Shown: positions 18,042 to 27,258, counted from the stretch's first letter. The stretch: 64,000 bases of DNA from Aureibaculum marinum (GCF_003813905.1 NZ_RPFJ01000011.1:124001-188000), one strand, 5' to 3'. Numbers and translations: made by a program. The notes: a model not told the origin generated them from the sequence alone.

Positions 18042-19562
18042 TTATTTTTGTTGATATGCAAATTTAACTAATCTATTAAATTGATTGCTGTTTATTTCAA
18101 TAAACCCACGAGGCATATTCATTATATCAGGAATAACGCCTATTCTGTTTAAATCATTAAGTGTAGGCTTTGGTGTTGGGAATGAATGAGCATAGAGTAA
18201 TTTAATCACAAATGGTTTTATACGTGGCTTTTTATTCCACCAGTCATTTTTTAAGTTTTCTTTTGTAATCATCGTTCGTCTATAACAAGTTTTATAGAAG
18301 TCTTCAAATGATTTAAATCTATCAACAATTTGTTCTACTATACATATTGAAGTCACTGTGCTCGAATATTTTTTTGGTCTAGTTTCACCCATTCTGTAAA
18401 TAATAACAATATCTCCTGATTGTAGATGTCTATCAAATGAATGTGATATATAAACCTTTCCAATTCTATTCCTATGAGGTTCGTTCTCTGTAAATTCAGA
18501 TTTGTCGGTTCTTGTATTTATACTGTCTGGAAATAATTCGTCGTGATAGTGGGGTTCTATTTTAATAATATACTTCTTAGTATCTCTAGAAAAAAATGGA
18601 AAAGAACTTTTTGGATTTTTTATATCAACAGGCAGAGACTTTCCAAAAGGTCTAGTCAAAACAATTTCATTTCCGTCTTTGGTAGTTTTAGTACCGTGTT
18701 CAACGAACCCCCAGACTTTTAACATGTCAATTAATTCACCTTGTTCAGGTCTCTTGTTAAAAATTGTAACATAAATCTCATCAACTTTATACTGTATTGC
18801 ATTATCGAAGATAATTTTTAAAAACCTTTCACCAATTTTGTAACCATTACTTATTACTTTTAATGTTCCTATTTTTAATCTTTTTTTTCTCGTAAATACC
18901 GGTTTTATTTCAGAGTAATTTTCTTTCTCGTCTTCAACTTTAATGTATAGAAAAGCAGTTAGACTGTTGTCACTATAGCATACATAGCAAGATTCGTCAA
19001 ATTTTGACTTAAACCAATTATTAAATTCATTGTAATCTTTTCTGAAGCTATCGAAGAAACTATCATTTAAATCTACTTCTGCAAAGTCAATTTTCTTAAC
19101 AGCAAGTACATCGTATTGAACCAAATTAGGATTTTCAGATATGACTTTTTCAAGGAATGATTGAATTTTGAAAACCTTATAGGAAATTCCGAGTTTCGAA
19201 GCTTTTAAGTGTATCTTTTTATCTTGAGTTATGAGTAGATCAATTCTACCTTCAAAAATTTCATTTAGTAAATGAGTGTCATTAATATCATTTTGGTTAA
19301 CGTCATTTTCATTGCTTAGTCTTTTTATTACTTTTGAAAAAGGGAGTTGATTTTTTATGCGATTATAACTATCTAATTTTATAGAAAACGTTTCAACGAC
19401 TTGCTTGTTCTGATAAGTTTCTATTTCAGAAATTGTAATAGGGTGGATGTATTTTTCATAATGAAGTTTATCTATCCAATTAAAAAGTTGACCAATATCG
19501 TGCTCAATTATTTTATTAGCTTCTCTATGAATAATTATGTTAGTATCTAAAAGTACTTTCAT
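18042..19562 (-). CDS. PIN nuclease - GNAT acetyltransferase - PUA/EVE-like fusion protein
   Basis: A 506-residue three-part cytoplasmic protein. Residues 1-137 form a PIN domain with the acidic set Asp6 (LLDTN), Glu46 (ISEIE), Asp95 (NDTHLL) and Asp114 (ITQDKK), so a metal-dependent RNase is expected. Residues about 158-310 look like a GNAT fold, with strand RLKIGTLKV and acetyl-CoA loop NGYKIGER at 239-246. Residues about 335-506 have PUA/ASCH/EVE character (RIGKVYISHS, LQSGDIVIIYRM, then SICIVEQIVD). The downstream ASCH gene follows after 3 bp. A perfect 8-bp inverted repeat lies upstream. It could be a toxin-like or RNA quality-control enzyme. The PIN call is firm, GNAT good, the third domain moderate. 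Confidence 0.75.
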   Translation of the reverse strand: MKVLLDTNIIIHREANKIIEHDIGQLFNWIDKLHYEKYIHPITISEIETYQNKQVVETFSIKLDSYNRIKNQLPFSKVIKRLSNENDVNQNDINDTHLLNEIFEGRIDLLITQDKKIHLKASKLGISYKVFKIQSFLEKVISENPNLVQYDVLAVKKIDFAEVDLNDSFFDSFRKDYNEFNNWFKSKFDESCYVCYSDNSLTAFLYIKVEDEKENYSEIKPVFTRKKRLKIGTLKVISNGYKIGERFLKIIFDNAIQYKVDEIYVTIFNKRPEQGELIDMLKVWGFVEHGTKTTKDGNEIVLTRPFGKSLPVDIKNPKSSFPFFSRDTKKYIIKIEPHYHDELFPDSINTRTDKSEFTENEPHRNRIGKVYISHSFDRHLQSGDIVIIYRMGETRPKKYSSTVTSICIVEQIVDRFKSFEDFYKTCYRRTMITKENLKNDWWNKKPRIKPFVIKLLYAHSFPTPKPTLNDLNRIGVIPDIMNMPRGFIEINSNQFNRLVKFAYQQK

Positions 19563-19616
19563 TGAAAGTTGTTCATTGTTTTATTCACATTATTTTCAAT
19601 TTATAAATAAATATTG

Positions 19617-19638
19617 AACAGATATTTATTTATCTGTT
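19617..19638. promoter_or_regulatory. Palindrome upstream of the PIN-GNAT operon
   Basis: AACAGATA and TATCTGTT form a perfect 8-bp inverted repeat around TTTATT, 54 bp upstream of the PIN-GNAT start. Position and symmetry fit an operator, possibly autoregulatory. Confidence 0.4.
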
Positions 19639-19655
19639 TGCTAATCTAACTAAAA

Positions 19656-19676
19656 TAGCCTTAAGAATCAAGGCTA
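19656..19676 (-). terminator. Terminator of serine hydrolase gene
   Basis: A 7-bp stem TAGCCTT/AAGGCTA with a 7-nt loop, 16 bp past the hydrolase stop. Only a short T-run (TTTTA) follows on the minus strand. Confidence 0.5.
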
Positions 19677-19692
19677 GTTATTTACTAAAAAT

Positions 19693-21267
19693 TTAATTAT
19701 CAACCCTTTTTAAGTCCAAATCTTGAAAATCAAAGCTAAAGTCAATATTGGGTGAAATACCTTTCATTTTTATACCAATTGCTTTTCCGTTTTCATTTAA
19801 GGTAAACATTGCTAATGCATCAGCAGGCATGTCTTGGTAATCCCATTTAATGGCAAAGGTATTGGCTTTGTAAAAAGACATTTTACCAGTTAATTTAGGA
19901 GATCTTACTGATGTAAAATATAGTTGTTTGTCTTTTTCATAAATTTTAACTGTGCCAAACCAATTGTCTTTATAGGTTCCAATAAAGTCAGTATTTTTTT
20001 TGTTATTCCATTTAGCTTTTGCAACAGTTTTCCAAACAGCCGTAGTTATAGAATCGCTTTTGGTTTCATTTTGTTTGAGTTTTTCTGTAAAAATGGAAAT
20101 CCAATCTTTTTTCGGAACACCTAAATAAGCATCTTGTATACAATTTGGTATGGTCCAAAAAGCATTACCTCCAGAATCAGTATTTGTTAGCACCACAATA
20201 CCTACATTGATTTCAGGTATAAGTATGGTTCTTGATAACATACCTGGTAAACCACCCGTATGTTCTAATACTACATACCCTTTTTTATCGCTGATTTGCC
20301 AACCGAGTCCATAGGCCTTAAAATGTGTTTTGTAAGGTAGTTCTGGTATAACATTAAACTCTATATTGGTATGTGGTTTCCAGAGTTCGTCATGGTTTTT
20401 CTTTGAAATTAATTGTTTGCTAAAATTTTTACCATAAGCTCCATTATTAAGGTGCATAATTAACCATTTACTTAAATCGTTAACACTTGCATAAATACCA
20501 CCTGCAGCTCCTAAAGATTCATCATTTTTTATATAATGTTCCAATTGCTTTAGTTTTCCATTTTCTGTAGTATGCGGAAAAGCTACGTTGTTATTATTTT
20601 TTAATCGTTGATATACACCAACAGAATTATTCATACCAAGAGGTTTCATTATTTTTGTTTCTACAAACTCGGCCCAAGAAAGGCCACTTACTCGGTGTAC
20701 TACTTCGCCTGCAACAATGTATAGTAAATTGTCATAGTCATATTTTGTTCTAAATGCAGATACAGGTTTTTGATATTGAAAACTATTTAATACATCACTA
20801 ACCGAAAAATCTGAACCATCAGGAAAAAACATTAAATCTCCAGCTCCTAAACCAAGCCCACTACGATGAGTTAGTAAATCTTGAATGTTAAAATTTTCCG
20901 TAACATATGGGTCATACATTTTAAATTCAGGAATATAATCTACTACTTTATCAAGCCAATTGAGTTTACCTTCGTCAACCAACATGGCTAACGCTGCGGT
21001 TGTAAAAGCTTTAGAGTTTGATGCAATAGCAAACAAGGTATTTTCATCTACTTTTTGTTTGTTGTTTATAGCAGTAACTCCATAACCTTTTAAATGAACT
21101 ACCTGATTGTCTTTTACAACAGCAACAGCAACGCCAGCATTAGGCATTATAGACATTGCTTTATTTACAATAGAATCTATCTGATTTGAAGTATATGCTT
21201 GACTAAATAGTGATTGAGAAATAGTGAAATAACTAATAATAAAAAGTAGGTAAGCTATTCTTTTCAT
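19693..21267 (-). CDS. Exported serine hydrolase, beta-lactamase class C family
   Basis: A 524-residue protein with a signal peptide (1-23, cleavage near FSQA). The penicillin-binding/class C fold is marked by SNSK (nucleophile Ser83, Lys86), YDN at 178-180 and HTGG at 336-339. The last 110 residues form a separate beta domain like DUF3471, often attached to these enzymes. Likely a periplasmic peptidase, esterase or D-aminopeptidase rather than a true beta-lactamase; the substrate is unknown. It stands alone between the PIN-GNAT unit and the divergent TetR gene. Confidence 0.88.
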   Translation of the reverse strand: MKRIAYLLFIISYFTISQSLFSQAYTSNQIDSIVNKAMSIMPNAGVAVAVVKDNQVVHLKGYGVTAINNKQKVDENTLFAIASNSKAFTTAALAMLVDEGKLNWLDKVVDYIPEFKMYDPYVTENFNIQDLLTHRSGLGLGAGDLMFFPDGSDFSVSDVLNSFQYQKPVSAFRTKYDYDNLLYIVAGEVVHRVSGLSWAEFVETKIMKPLGMNNSVGVYQRLKNNNNVAFPHTTENGKLKQLEHYIKNDESLGAAGGIYASVNDLSKWLIMHLNNGAYGKNFSKQLISKKNHDELWKPHTNIEFNVIPELPYKTHFKAYGLGWQISDKKGYVVLEHTGGLPGMLSRTILIPEINVGIVVLTNTDSGGNAFWTIPNCIQDAYLGVPKKDWISIFTEKLKQNETKSDSITTAVWKTVAKAKWNNKKNTDFIGTYKDNWFGTVKIYEKDKQLYFTSVRSPKLTGKMSFYKANTFAIKWDYQDMPADALAMFTLNENGKAIGIKMKGISPNIDFSFDFQDLDLKRVDN

Positions 21268-21499
21268 GGGTTTTAATTGCTAAAGAGTGTTAACGAAGCT
21301 AGTTTAAAATTTTTCAAAATACAAATAAATAAAATACTTATCAGTTTTTTTTATCATCTAATTAGTTTATTAACAGCTGTTTATTGAGATTTTAGATATT
21401 CGTAAGCAAACCAGTCAACTTTATTAGTTGTTTTAGCATACTTGTTTTAAAAGAAAAGTAAATTTTACGTAACGTTAAAAAAATGTAAAACATAATAAA

Positions 21500-21525
21500 T
21501 GAATGAACATTTATTCATAAATTTG
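21500..21525 (+). promoter_or_regulatory. TetR operator and -7 element of the ABC-2 export operon
   Basis: TGAATGAACATTTATTCA (21500-21517) is an imperfect 18-bp palindrome, 14 of 18 positions symmetric. It is directly followed by TAAATTTG (21518-21525), an exact TAnnTTTG element 26 bp before the TetR start. Binding of the encoded repressor here would block its own operon. Confidence 0.6.
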
Positions 21526-21551
21526 TACCGTAAATAATTAATCTAACAATT

Positions 21552-22142
21552 ATGGCTCGTAAAGTTGATGAAGATAAAATAAAACGTATTAAAGAAGCTA
21601 CCATGGAAACTATTGTTAACCATGGTATTGAAGCAACTACAATAGCTATGATTGCTAAAAATGCTGAGGTTAGTGGAGGGTATTTATATCGGATATATAG
21701 CGGAAAACAAGAGCTAATTACTAGTCTATATTCAGAGAAAGTAGAGTCTCTGGTCAATGAATTAGAATCTTTATTGGAACAAAACCCTACTACTATAGAA
21801 CCAATAATAAACACTTTTATTAAAAATAGAATATTTTATTTTCAAAATGAGACCATAGCTTCTAAGTTTTACTATCAATTGTTACATAATGAAAATTTTA
21901 ATTTGAATGAAAATCTCAAAAAGAAACATTTTAGTTTAATGGAAAGTATTAAAAAAATTGGAGTAACATCTGGTGAAGTTTCTGAAACCATAAGCTTGTT
22001 TCAATTGCATTATCACATTTTAATTTACCCGGTAGATTATATCAATTTTAAAAGAAATAAAGCCTTTGGTTTAGAGCAATCAAAAAATAGTGATGATTTA
22101 AACTATCTAACAACTAATATTTTAAAATTATTAAAAATGTAA
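21552..22142 (+). CDS. TetR family transcriptional regulator of efflux operon
   Basis: A 196-residue regulator. The N-terminal helix-turn-helix spans about residues 8-55, with the recognition region AKNAEVSGGYLYRIYSGKQELI; the all-helical C-terminus would bind an inducer. It is the first gene of the operon with a TolC-type channel 10 bp downstream, which implies local autoregulation through the palindrome over its promoter. The inducer is likely an exported compound. Confidence 0.88.
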   Translation: MARKVDEDKIKRIKEATMETIVNHGIEATTIAMIAKNAEVSGGYLYRIYSGKQELITSLYSEKVESLVNELESLLEQNPTTIEPIINTFIKNRIFYFQNETIASKFYYQLLHNENFNLNENLKKKHFSLMESIKKIGVTSGEVSETISLFQLHYHILIYPVDYINFKRNKAFGLEQSKNSDDLNYLTTNILKLLKM

Positions 22143-22152
22143 ATGAAAGGAA

Positions 22153-23523
22153 ATGGAGTCTAATAAATTAAAAATAGTACCAATACTAAAAATAGCCATT
22201 TGTATTCTATTTTTTAATAGTACTGTTGCAAACGCACAACAACTCACTTTGAGAAAAGCTTATGAGTTAATGTTAGAAAATAATGGAGAAATAAAAGCTT
22301 CCAGTTTTGATGTAAAATCTATGGAAGAAGAACAAAAAGCGACGAAGGGATTGCGACTTCCTACAGTTAGTGTTTCAGGAACTTATTTAAATTTAGATAA
22401 AGATATTTCGGCCAATTTAAATACTGAAAGAGATATGGTTGGCGGTTTATTAGGTATTCCTGATCCGGCAAGTATTTTAGGTGATTGGAACTTTTCTTTA
22501 TTGGATAAAAATGTTGGTTTCGCTTCGGCAGATATTACCATGCCACTTTATGCGGGCGGAAAAATAAACGCAGCTAATAAAGCTTCTAAAATTAAATTAG
22601 ATCTTTCAGAAAATAAACATCAATTAAAAGAAGATGACCTAACCATTAATTTAATTACTTCTTTTTATAGATTAAAACTTGCCCAAGAAGCTGAAAACTT
22701 ACGAAAAGAAGTTTACGAAACGGTGTTACTTCATAGCAAACAAGCAGATAAATTTTTTGAAAATGGAATAATTCCTGAAGTAGAAACTTTAAATGCTAAG
22801 GTTGCTTTATCTAATGCTAATAGAGAATTATTAGCTGCAAAAAAAGATGTTGAATTGGCAACAACAGCACTAAAAAATTTAATTGGTATTGATAGTCTCG
22901 AAACAATTTCAATAGCACTTAATTCTCCTTCTATTTTAAAACCAGTTGATCAATTTCAAGACCAGATGTTAAAAGAAAATATTCAGCTTAAAACTATTGA
23001 AAATAATAAACAATTAGCTAAAGTTGGTGTTCAGGTAGAGAACAGTGATTATTTTCCAAAAGTTGGTGTTTTTGGTAAATATCTATTTTGGAAAGATAAT
23101 TTGCCTTTGGCAAGTACAAAATGGCTTGCTGGTATTAGTTTAGAATGGGAACTGTTTAACGGTTTTCAACGTGAACATAAAATAAAAGCTGCTAAACACA
23201 AAGTTTCTCAATTAGAAGCTTTAGACAAACAGGCTCGTTTAAATTTAACTACCTACACAAAAAAATTATATAATGAAATTGAAAAGCAATTGGAGCAAAT
23301 TAAGAGTCTTAAAACAGATGAAACTTTTGCTAAAAAATTAAAATTTATGCGAACTCGAGCCTTTGAAGAAGGTACAGGAACTTCATTAGAAGTTGTGGAC
23401 GCAACATTAAAATTAAACGAAATAAAATTACATAAAATAAAAGCTTTATACCTGTACAATATAGCTTATGGTGAGCTTATGGTACGCATTGGTGAAACAG
23501 AATCATTCTTAAATGAAAATTAA
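22153..23523 (+). CDS. TolC family outer membrane efflux protein
   Basis: A 456-residue outer membrane channel with a signal peptide ending near VANAQQ (about residue 29). It shows the two-repeat OEP pattern: LTLRKAYELMLENN at the start, ADITMPLYAGGKINAA and, in the second half, WELFNGFQREHKIKAAKHK. Unlike the channel at 3890-5272 it carries no lipobox. It pairs with the HlyD gene 6 bp downstream and the two ABC-2 permeases. Confidence 0.9.
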   Translation: MESNKLKIVPILKIAICILFFNSTVANAQQLTLRKAYELMLENNGEIKASSFDVKSMEEEQKATKGLRLPTVSVSGTYLNLDKDISANLNTERDMVGGLLGIPDPASILGDWNFSLLDKNVGFASADITMPLYAGGKINAANKASKIKLDLSENKHQLKEDDLTINLITSFYRLKLAQEAENLRKEVYETVLLHSKQADKFFENGIIPEVETLNAKVALSNANRELLAAKKDVELATTALKNLIGIDSLETISIALNSPSILKPVDQFQDQMLKENIQLKTIENNKQLAKVGVQVENSDYFPKVGVFGKYLFWKDNLPLASTKWLAGISLEWELFNGFQREHKIKAAKHKVSQLEALDKQARLNLTTYTKKLYNEIEKQLEQIKSLKTDETFAKKLKFMRTRAFEEGTGTSLEVVDATLKLNEIKLHKIKALYLYNIAYGELMVRIGETESFLNEN

Positions 23524-23529
23524 TAGAAA

Positions 23530-24522
23530 ATGAAAAATGAAAAATTTTTAAAATCACTTTTTAGTATTGTACTAATTGCCATTTTAGTATTAATAGGTAT
23601 TTGGTTTTTAACTAAACCAAAACCAGAAGTGTTGCAAGGTAGAATTGAAGCTAAAGAAATTTATCTTTCCGCTAAAATACCAACAAGAGTGCGTTCTTTT
23701 GAAGTAAAAGAAGGTGCTAGTGTTAAAAAAGGACAATTATTAGCAACCCTTGAAAGTCCAGAAATTTTGGCAAAAGAGCAACAAGCATTGGCTTTAAAAG
23801 ACGCAGCAACTGCTCAAAAAAGTAAAGCTACAAATGGTGCTCGAAAAGAAGAGATACAAGCAGCAAAAAGCATTTACGAAAAAGCAACAGCAGCAGCAAA
23901 TGTAATGAAGAAAACATATCAACGAATGGAAAATCTGTTTAAAGATGGTGTTATTTCAGAACAACAACGTGATGAAATTTTTGCAAAAAAAGAAGCTGCA
24001 ATAAAAGATCAAGAAACTGCTTTAAGTGGTTATCAAATGGCTTTAAAAGGAGCTAGAAATGAAGATATAGAAGCCGCTTCTGCTTTGGTAAAACAAGCAG
24101 ATGGTGCTTTGGAAGAATTGGAAAGTTATAAAAACGAACGCAATATTATAGCTCCTATTGATGCTGAGGTACTCAACTTTTTACCAGAAGAAGGTGAATT
24201 GGTTGGTGCGGGTTACCCTGTAGCTCATCTGGTTGATTTATCAAATAGTTATGCCATAGTAAATGTTAAGGAAACTAGCTTAATGAACTTTAAAAAAGAA
24301 TCAGAGTTTGAAGCAACTGTACCTGCATTAAACAATAAAAAAATAACATTTAGAATATACTATGTGGCTCCTTTAGGTGATTATGCAACATGGAATGCAA
24401 CTAAAGCTACTGGCGATTTTGATGTTAGAACATTTGAAATAAAAGCTTCTCCTGTTTCTGAAGAAGTAGAACTTCGTCCAGGAATGAGCATTTTAATTGA
24501 TTATTCTCAATTTAAAGAATAA
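23530..24522 (+). CDS. HlyD family membrane fusion protein
   Basis: A 330-residue periplasmic adaptor anchored by one N-terminal transmembrane helix (about residues 10-29). It has a lipoyl half (RVRSFEVKEGASVKKGQLL), a long Ala/Lys-rich helical hairpin at about 75-200, and the second half NIIAPIDAEVLNFLPEEGE. It resembles the YhiI/YbhG adaptors that join ABC-2 exporters to TolC. It starts 6 bp after the TolC-type gene and ends 1 bp before the first permease ATG. Confidence 0.9.
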   Translation: MKNEKFLKSLFSIVLIAILVLIGIWFLTKPKPEVLQGRIEAKEIYLSAKIPTRVRSFEVKEGASVKKGQLLATLESPEILAKEQQALALKDAATAQKSKATNGARKEEIQAAKSIYEKATAAANVMKKTYQRMENLFKDGVISEQQRDEIFAKKEAAIKDQETALSGYQMALKGARNEDIEAASALVKQADGALEELESYKNERNIIAPIDAEVLNFLPEEGELVGAGYPVAHLVDLSNSYAIVNVKETSLMNFKKESEFEATVPALNNKKITFRIYYVAPLGDYATWNATKATGDFDVRTFEIKASPVSEEVELRPGMSILIDYSQFKE

Positions 24523-24523
24523 T

Positions 24524-25693
24524 ATGAGACCTTCTGTACAAATAGCAAGACGAGAAATAGCACAATTATTTAGTTCAAAGACTATGTTCATTTTTGCTGT
24601 AGTACTTCCTTTTGTATCCATATTATTTTTTAACACACTTTTAAGCGAAGGTGTTGCTAGAGATTTACCTATTGCAGTAATTGATTTAGACAATTCTTCT
24701 ATTTCAAGAAATGTAATAGCTCAATTAGAATCTTCACCAGAATTAACAGTAAGTCACTTTCCTATAAATGAGAAAAAAGGAGAAGAATTAATCCGGTTAG
24801 GAAAAGTATATGGATTAATTATTATTCCTAAGAATTTTGAAGTAAACCTCAAAAAGGGCAAACAAGTAAATATAATAAACCAATATAATAGTAATTTAAT
24901 TTTAGCAGGAGGATTAGAATATAAAGCCTTTAGAAAAGTGATAGGAACTATTTCTGCTGGTATTAATATTGAAAAACAACGGAAACAAGGAATTTCTACT
25001 CAGCAAGCTATTGTTAATTTTCAACCATTAACAATGAATAACCATGTATTATCTAATCCTTTTACCAATTATTCTTATTATTTAAATACAGGTTTTTTGG
25101 CTATGTTTTTTCAGTTATTTGTCATTCTTACTACTACTTATTGTTTTGGTATTGATTTAAAATATAATAAGGGTAATCAATTGTTACGCATAGCTGATGG
25201 AAAACTGTCGTCAATTATTAGAGGTAAAGTTTTACCTTATACTTTATGGTTTATGTTGGTTGGTATAATTATGCTTTATAGCATGTATGTATGGCAAGAT
25301 TTTCCCTTTAATGGAAACAAAATAGGAGTTTTATTAGGGCTTTTTTTATTAATTGTTGCCAACCAATCTTTTTCTTTATTAATAATTGCAATAACTAATA
25401 GTTTTAGAGAAGCATTAACTATAGCATCTGGTTTTGCCGCTGTTAGCTTGTCTTTTTCAGGAATTACTTTTCCAATTTTTGGAATGCCAAAAGTTATGCA
25501 ATGGTTAAGTCAAATTTTTCCATTTACTCATTTTTTCGAATTGTTATTAGATCAATCTCAAAGAGGTTTTCCGATATATTATTCACTAAAATCTATAGCT
25601 ATATTGGTGTTGTTATGTATTGTTCCTATTACCTTAGGATGGTTTAGATTAAAAGTAGTATTCAATAAAGGAAAATTTAAGCATCATATTTAA
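24524..25693 (+). CDS. ABC-2 type exporter permease (first of pair)
   Basis: A 389-residue integral membrane protein of the YhhJ/YbhS type. An N-terminal helix (about 22-42) is followed by a large extracytoplasmic domain with AVIDLDNSSISRNVI and VYGLIIIPKNFE, then five helices at about 185-380. The start MRPSVQIARREI directly follows the HlyD stop; an earlier in-frame start would overlap it. No nucleotide-binding domain is fused or encoded nearby. It probably pairs with the next gene to form the membrane channel. Confidence 0.87.
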   Translation: MRPSVQIARREIAQLFSSKTMFIFAVVLPFVSILFFNTLLSEGVARDLPIAVIDLDNSSISRNVIAQLESSPELTVSHFPINEKKGEELIRLGKVYGLIIIPKNFEVNLKKGKQVNIINQYNSNLILAGGLEYKAFRKVIGTISAGINIEKQRKQGISTQQAIVNFQPLTMNNHVLSNPFTNYSYYLNTGFLAMFFQLFVILTTTYCFGIDLKYNKGNQLLRIADGKLSSIIRGKVLPYTLWFMLVGIIMLYSMYVWQDFPFNGNKIGVLLGLFLLIVANQSFSLLIIAITNSFREALTIASGFAAVSLSFSGITFPIFGMPKVMQWLSQIFPFTHFFELLLDQSQRGFPIYYSLKSIAILVLLCIVPITLGWFRLKVVFNKGKFKHHI

Positions 25694-25694
25694 A

Positions 25695-26909
25695 ATGAGA
25701 ATATCTTTTAAGACATATTATAAAGCGAAGACTTCTTTTTGGAATACCGTTTCTACAGAATGGAATGCTATTAAATCAGATAAAGCTGTTATGAGTACTT
25801 TCATTTTAATGACAGTTGTAATTTTAATAGCTTATACTTATATCTATTCTACACAAGTAGTTAAGGAAGTTCCTGTCGCTGTTATCAATCAAGATGGGTC
25901 TAAAATGAGTAGAGACTACATTAGTATGTTAGATGCTACTGAAGGTTTAAAACCTATTTTAAAATATACTGATTTGCAAGCAGCCAAAGTGGCATATTAT
26001 AAAAAGGAGGTTATGGGAATTGCTATTATTCCTAAAAACTTTCAAAATAATATACGTAAAGGCAAACAAACCACAATTACTACTTTTTCTGATGCGGCTA
26101 ATATGATCTTTTACAAAAAAGTGTTAGGAGATATTTCTACAGTTAATGGTTACTTTTCTGCAGGAATAGTAATAAACAAACAAATGGCCTTAGGTAATTC
26201 TATGGATCAAGCACAACAGAATTATGCCCCAATTAATTCTGTTTCTACAAGTTTGTTTAATTCTTCTGCAGGTTATGCTAATTATTTAATTCCTATGTTA
26301 ACCGCTTTAATCGTTCAGCTTGTATTACTTATGGGAATTGGTATTTTAAGTGGTTCTAGACAAGAATACATTGCAACACATACAAATTTTCCAAGATTGT
26401 TGCATCCAGGAGGAACCATTCCTATTTTATTAGCAAAGGCATGTTTGTATACAGCAATTTTTATGGTGGTTATTCCTATTCAAGTTGGTATTGTTTATAC
26501 ACTATTTTCAATTCCAATCAAGTCTTCCTTGCTTACTATTTACCTATTTTTAGTGCCTTATATTTTTGCTACAGTATTTTTAGGTATTTCAATAAGTTCA
26601 TTTTTTAAAAGACGAGAAGAAGCAATTGTATTTTTGGTATTATTATCAGTTCCTTCATTAATGTTAAGCGGTTTGTCATTTCCTGTTGAAGGGTTTTCTG
26701 AGTTTTATATAGGCTTGTCAAAATTACTTCCATCTACTCCAGGTATCAATGGTTTTGTTCGTTTAACACAAATGAAAGCGAACTTTTTTCAAGTTATAAA
26801 TGAATGGATTCATTTATGGATATTATGCATTATCTATTTTATATTAGCTTCCATATCTTTAAAAAGAAGAGCTTTTAAAGAGTCTAAAATTTTAAATTCT
26901 CGTCAATAA
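25695..26909 (+). CDS. ABC-2 type exporter permease (second of pair)
   Basis: A 404-residue paralogue of the preceding permease with the same layout: one N-terminal helix (about 33-52), an extracytoplasmic domain with VAVINQDGSKMSRDYI and GIAIIPKNFQNNI, then five or six helices. It starts 1 bp after the previous stop. It ends the TetR-TolC-HlyD-permease-permease operon. The missing ATPase must be supplied from elsewhere, or the pair works differently from classical ABC exporters. Confidence 0.87.
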   Translation: MRISFKTYYKAKTSFWNTVSTEWNAIKSDKAVMSTFILMTVVILIAYTYIYSTQVVKEVPVAVINQDGSKMSRDYISMLDATEGLKPILKYTDLQAAKVAYYKKEVMGIAIIPKNFQNNIRKGKQTTITTFSDAANMIFYKKVLGDISTVNGYFSAGIVINKQMALGNSMDQAQQNYAPINSVSTSLFNSSAGYANYLIPMLTALIVQLVLLMGIGILSGSRQEYIATHTNFPRLLHPGGTIPILLAKACLYTAIFMVVIPIQVGIVYTLFSIPIKSSLLTIYLFLVPYIFATVFLGISISSFFKRREEAIVFLVLLSVPSLMLSGLSFPVEGFSEFYIGLSKLLPSTPGINGFVRLTQMKANFFQVINEWIHLWILCIIYFILASISLKRRAFKESKILNSRQ

Positions 26910-27258
26910 AATATATTTAATACTGTGTTTTTCTTATAATACAAAAGAAAAAAATTAACTTTATATCAAACAGAGAATTTGGTGTAAAGAAAACATCTTA
27001 CCCGCATTGTTTTAAACATTAACTAGAATTATCAAATTAATATTCTGTCAAAATAAACAAACTATATAGTATTCAAATGGTCGTAAATACTTGTATTTAT
27101 TAGTTTTTTTTACAATATAGTTATAATAGCAAACTACTTAGTATTTTATATTTGAAAATATTAATAAGTTAAAAAGTAGGAGTTTCTAACTTAGAATTGT
27201 TTCATCAGTGTAATAATGTGGTACTGAATTTTAATCAGTATTTTTAAATAAGTGGAAA
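26910..27258 (+). promoter_or_regulatory. Promoter region of the second TetR gene with paired operator-like repeats
   Basis: This 349-bp stretch has no gene. It holds two copies of AAACTAnnTAGTATT, at 27059-27073 and 27131-27145, each containing the palindrome ACTANNTAGT. The second copy abuts TATATTTG (27147-27154), an exact -7 match 104 bp before the TetR start. A third palindrome, TTCTAACTTAGAA, lies at 27184-27196. The arrangement suggests autoregulation by the TetR protein. Confidence 0.5.

Noticed and set aside
19693-21267. True beta-lactamase resistance gene
   Set aside because: The motifs fit the wide class C serine hydrolase family with an extra C-terminal domain; nothing points to beta-lactam specificity.
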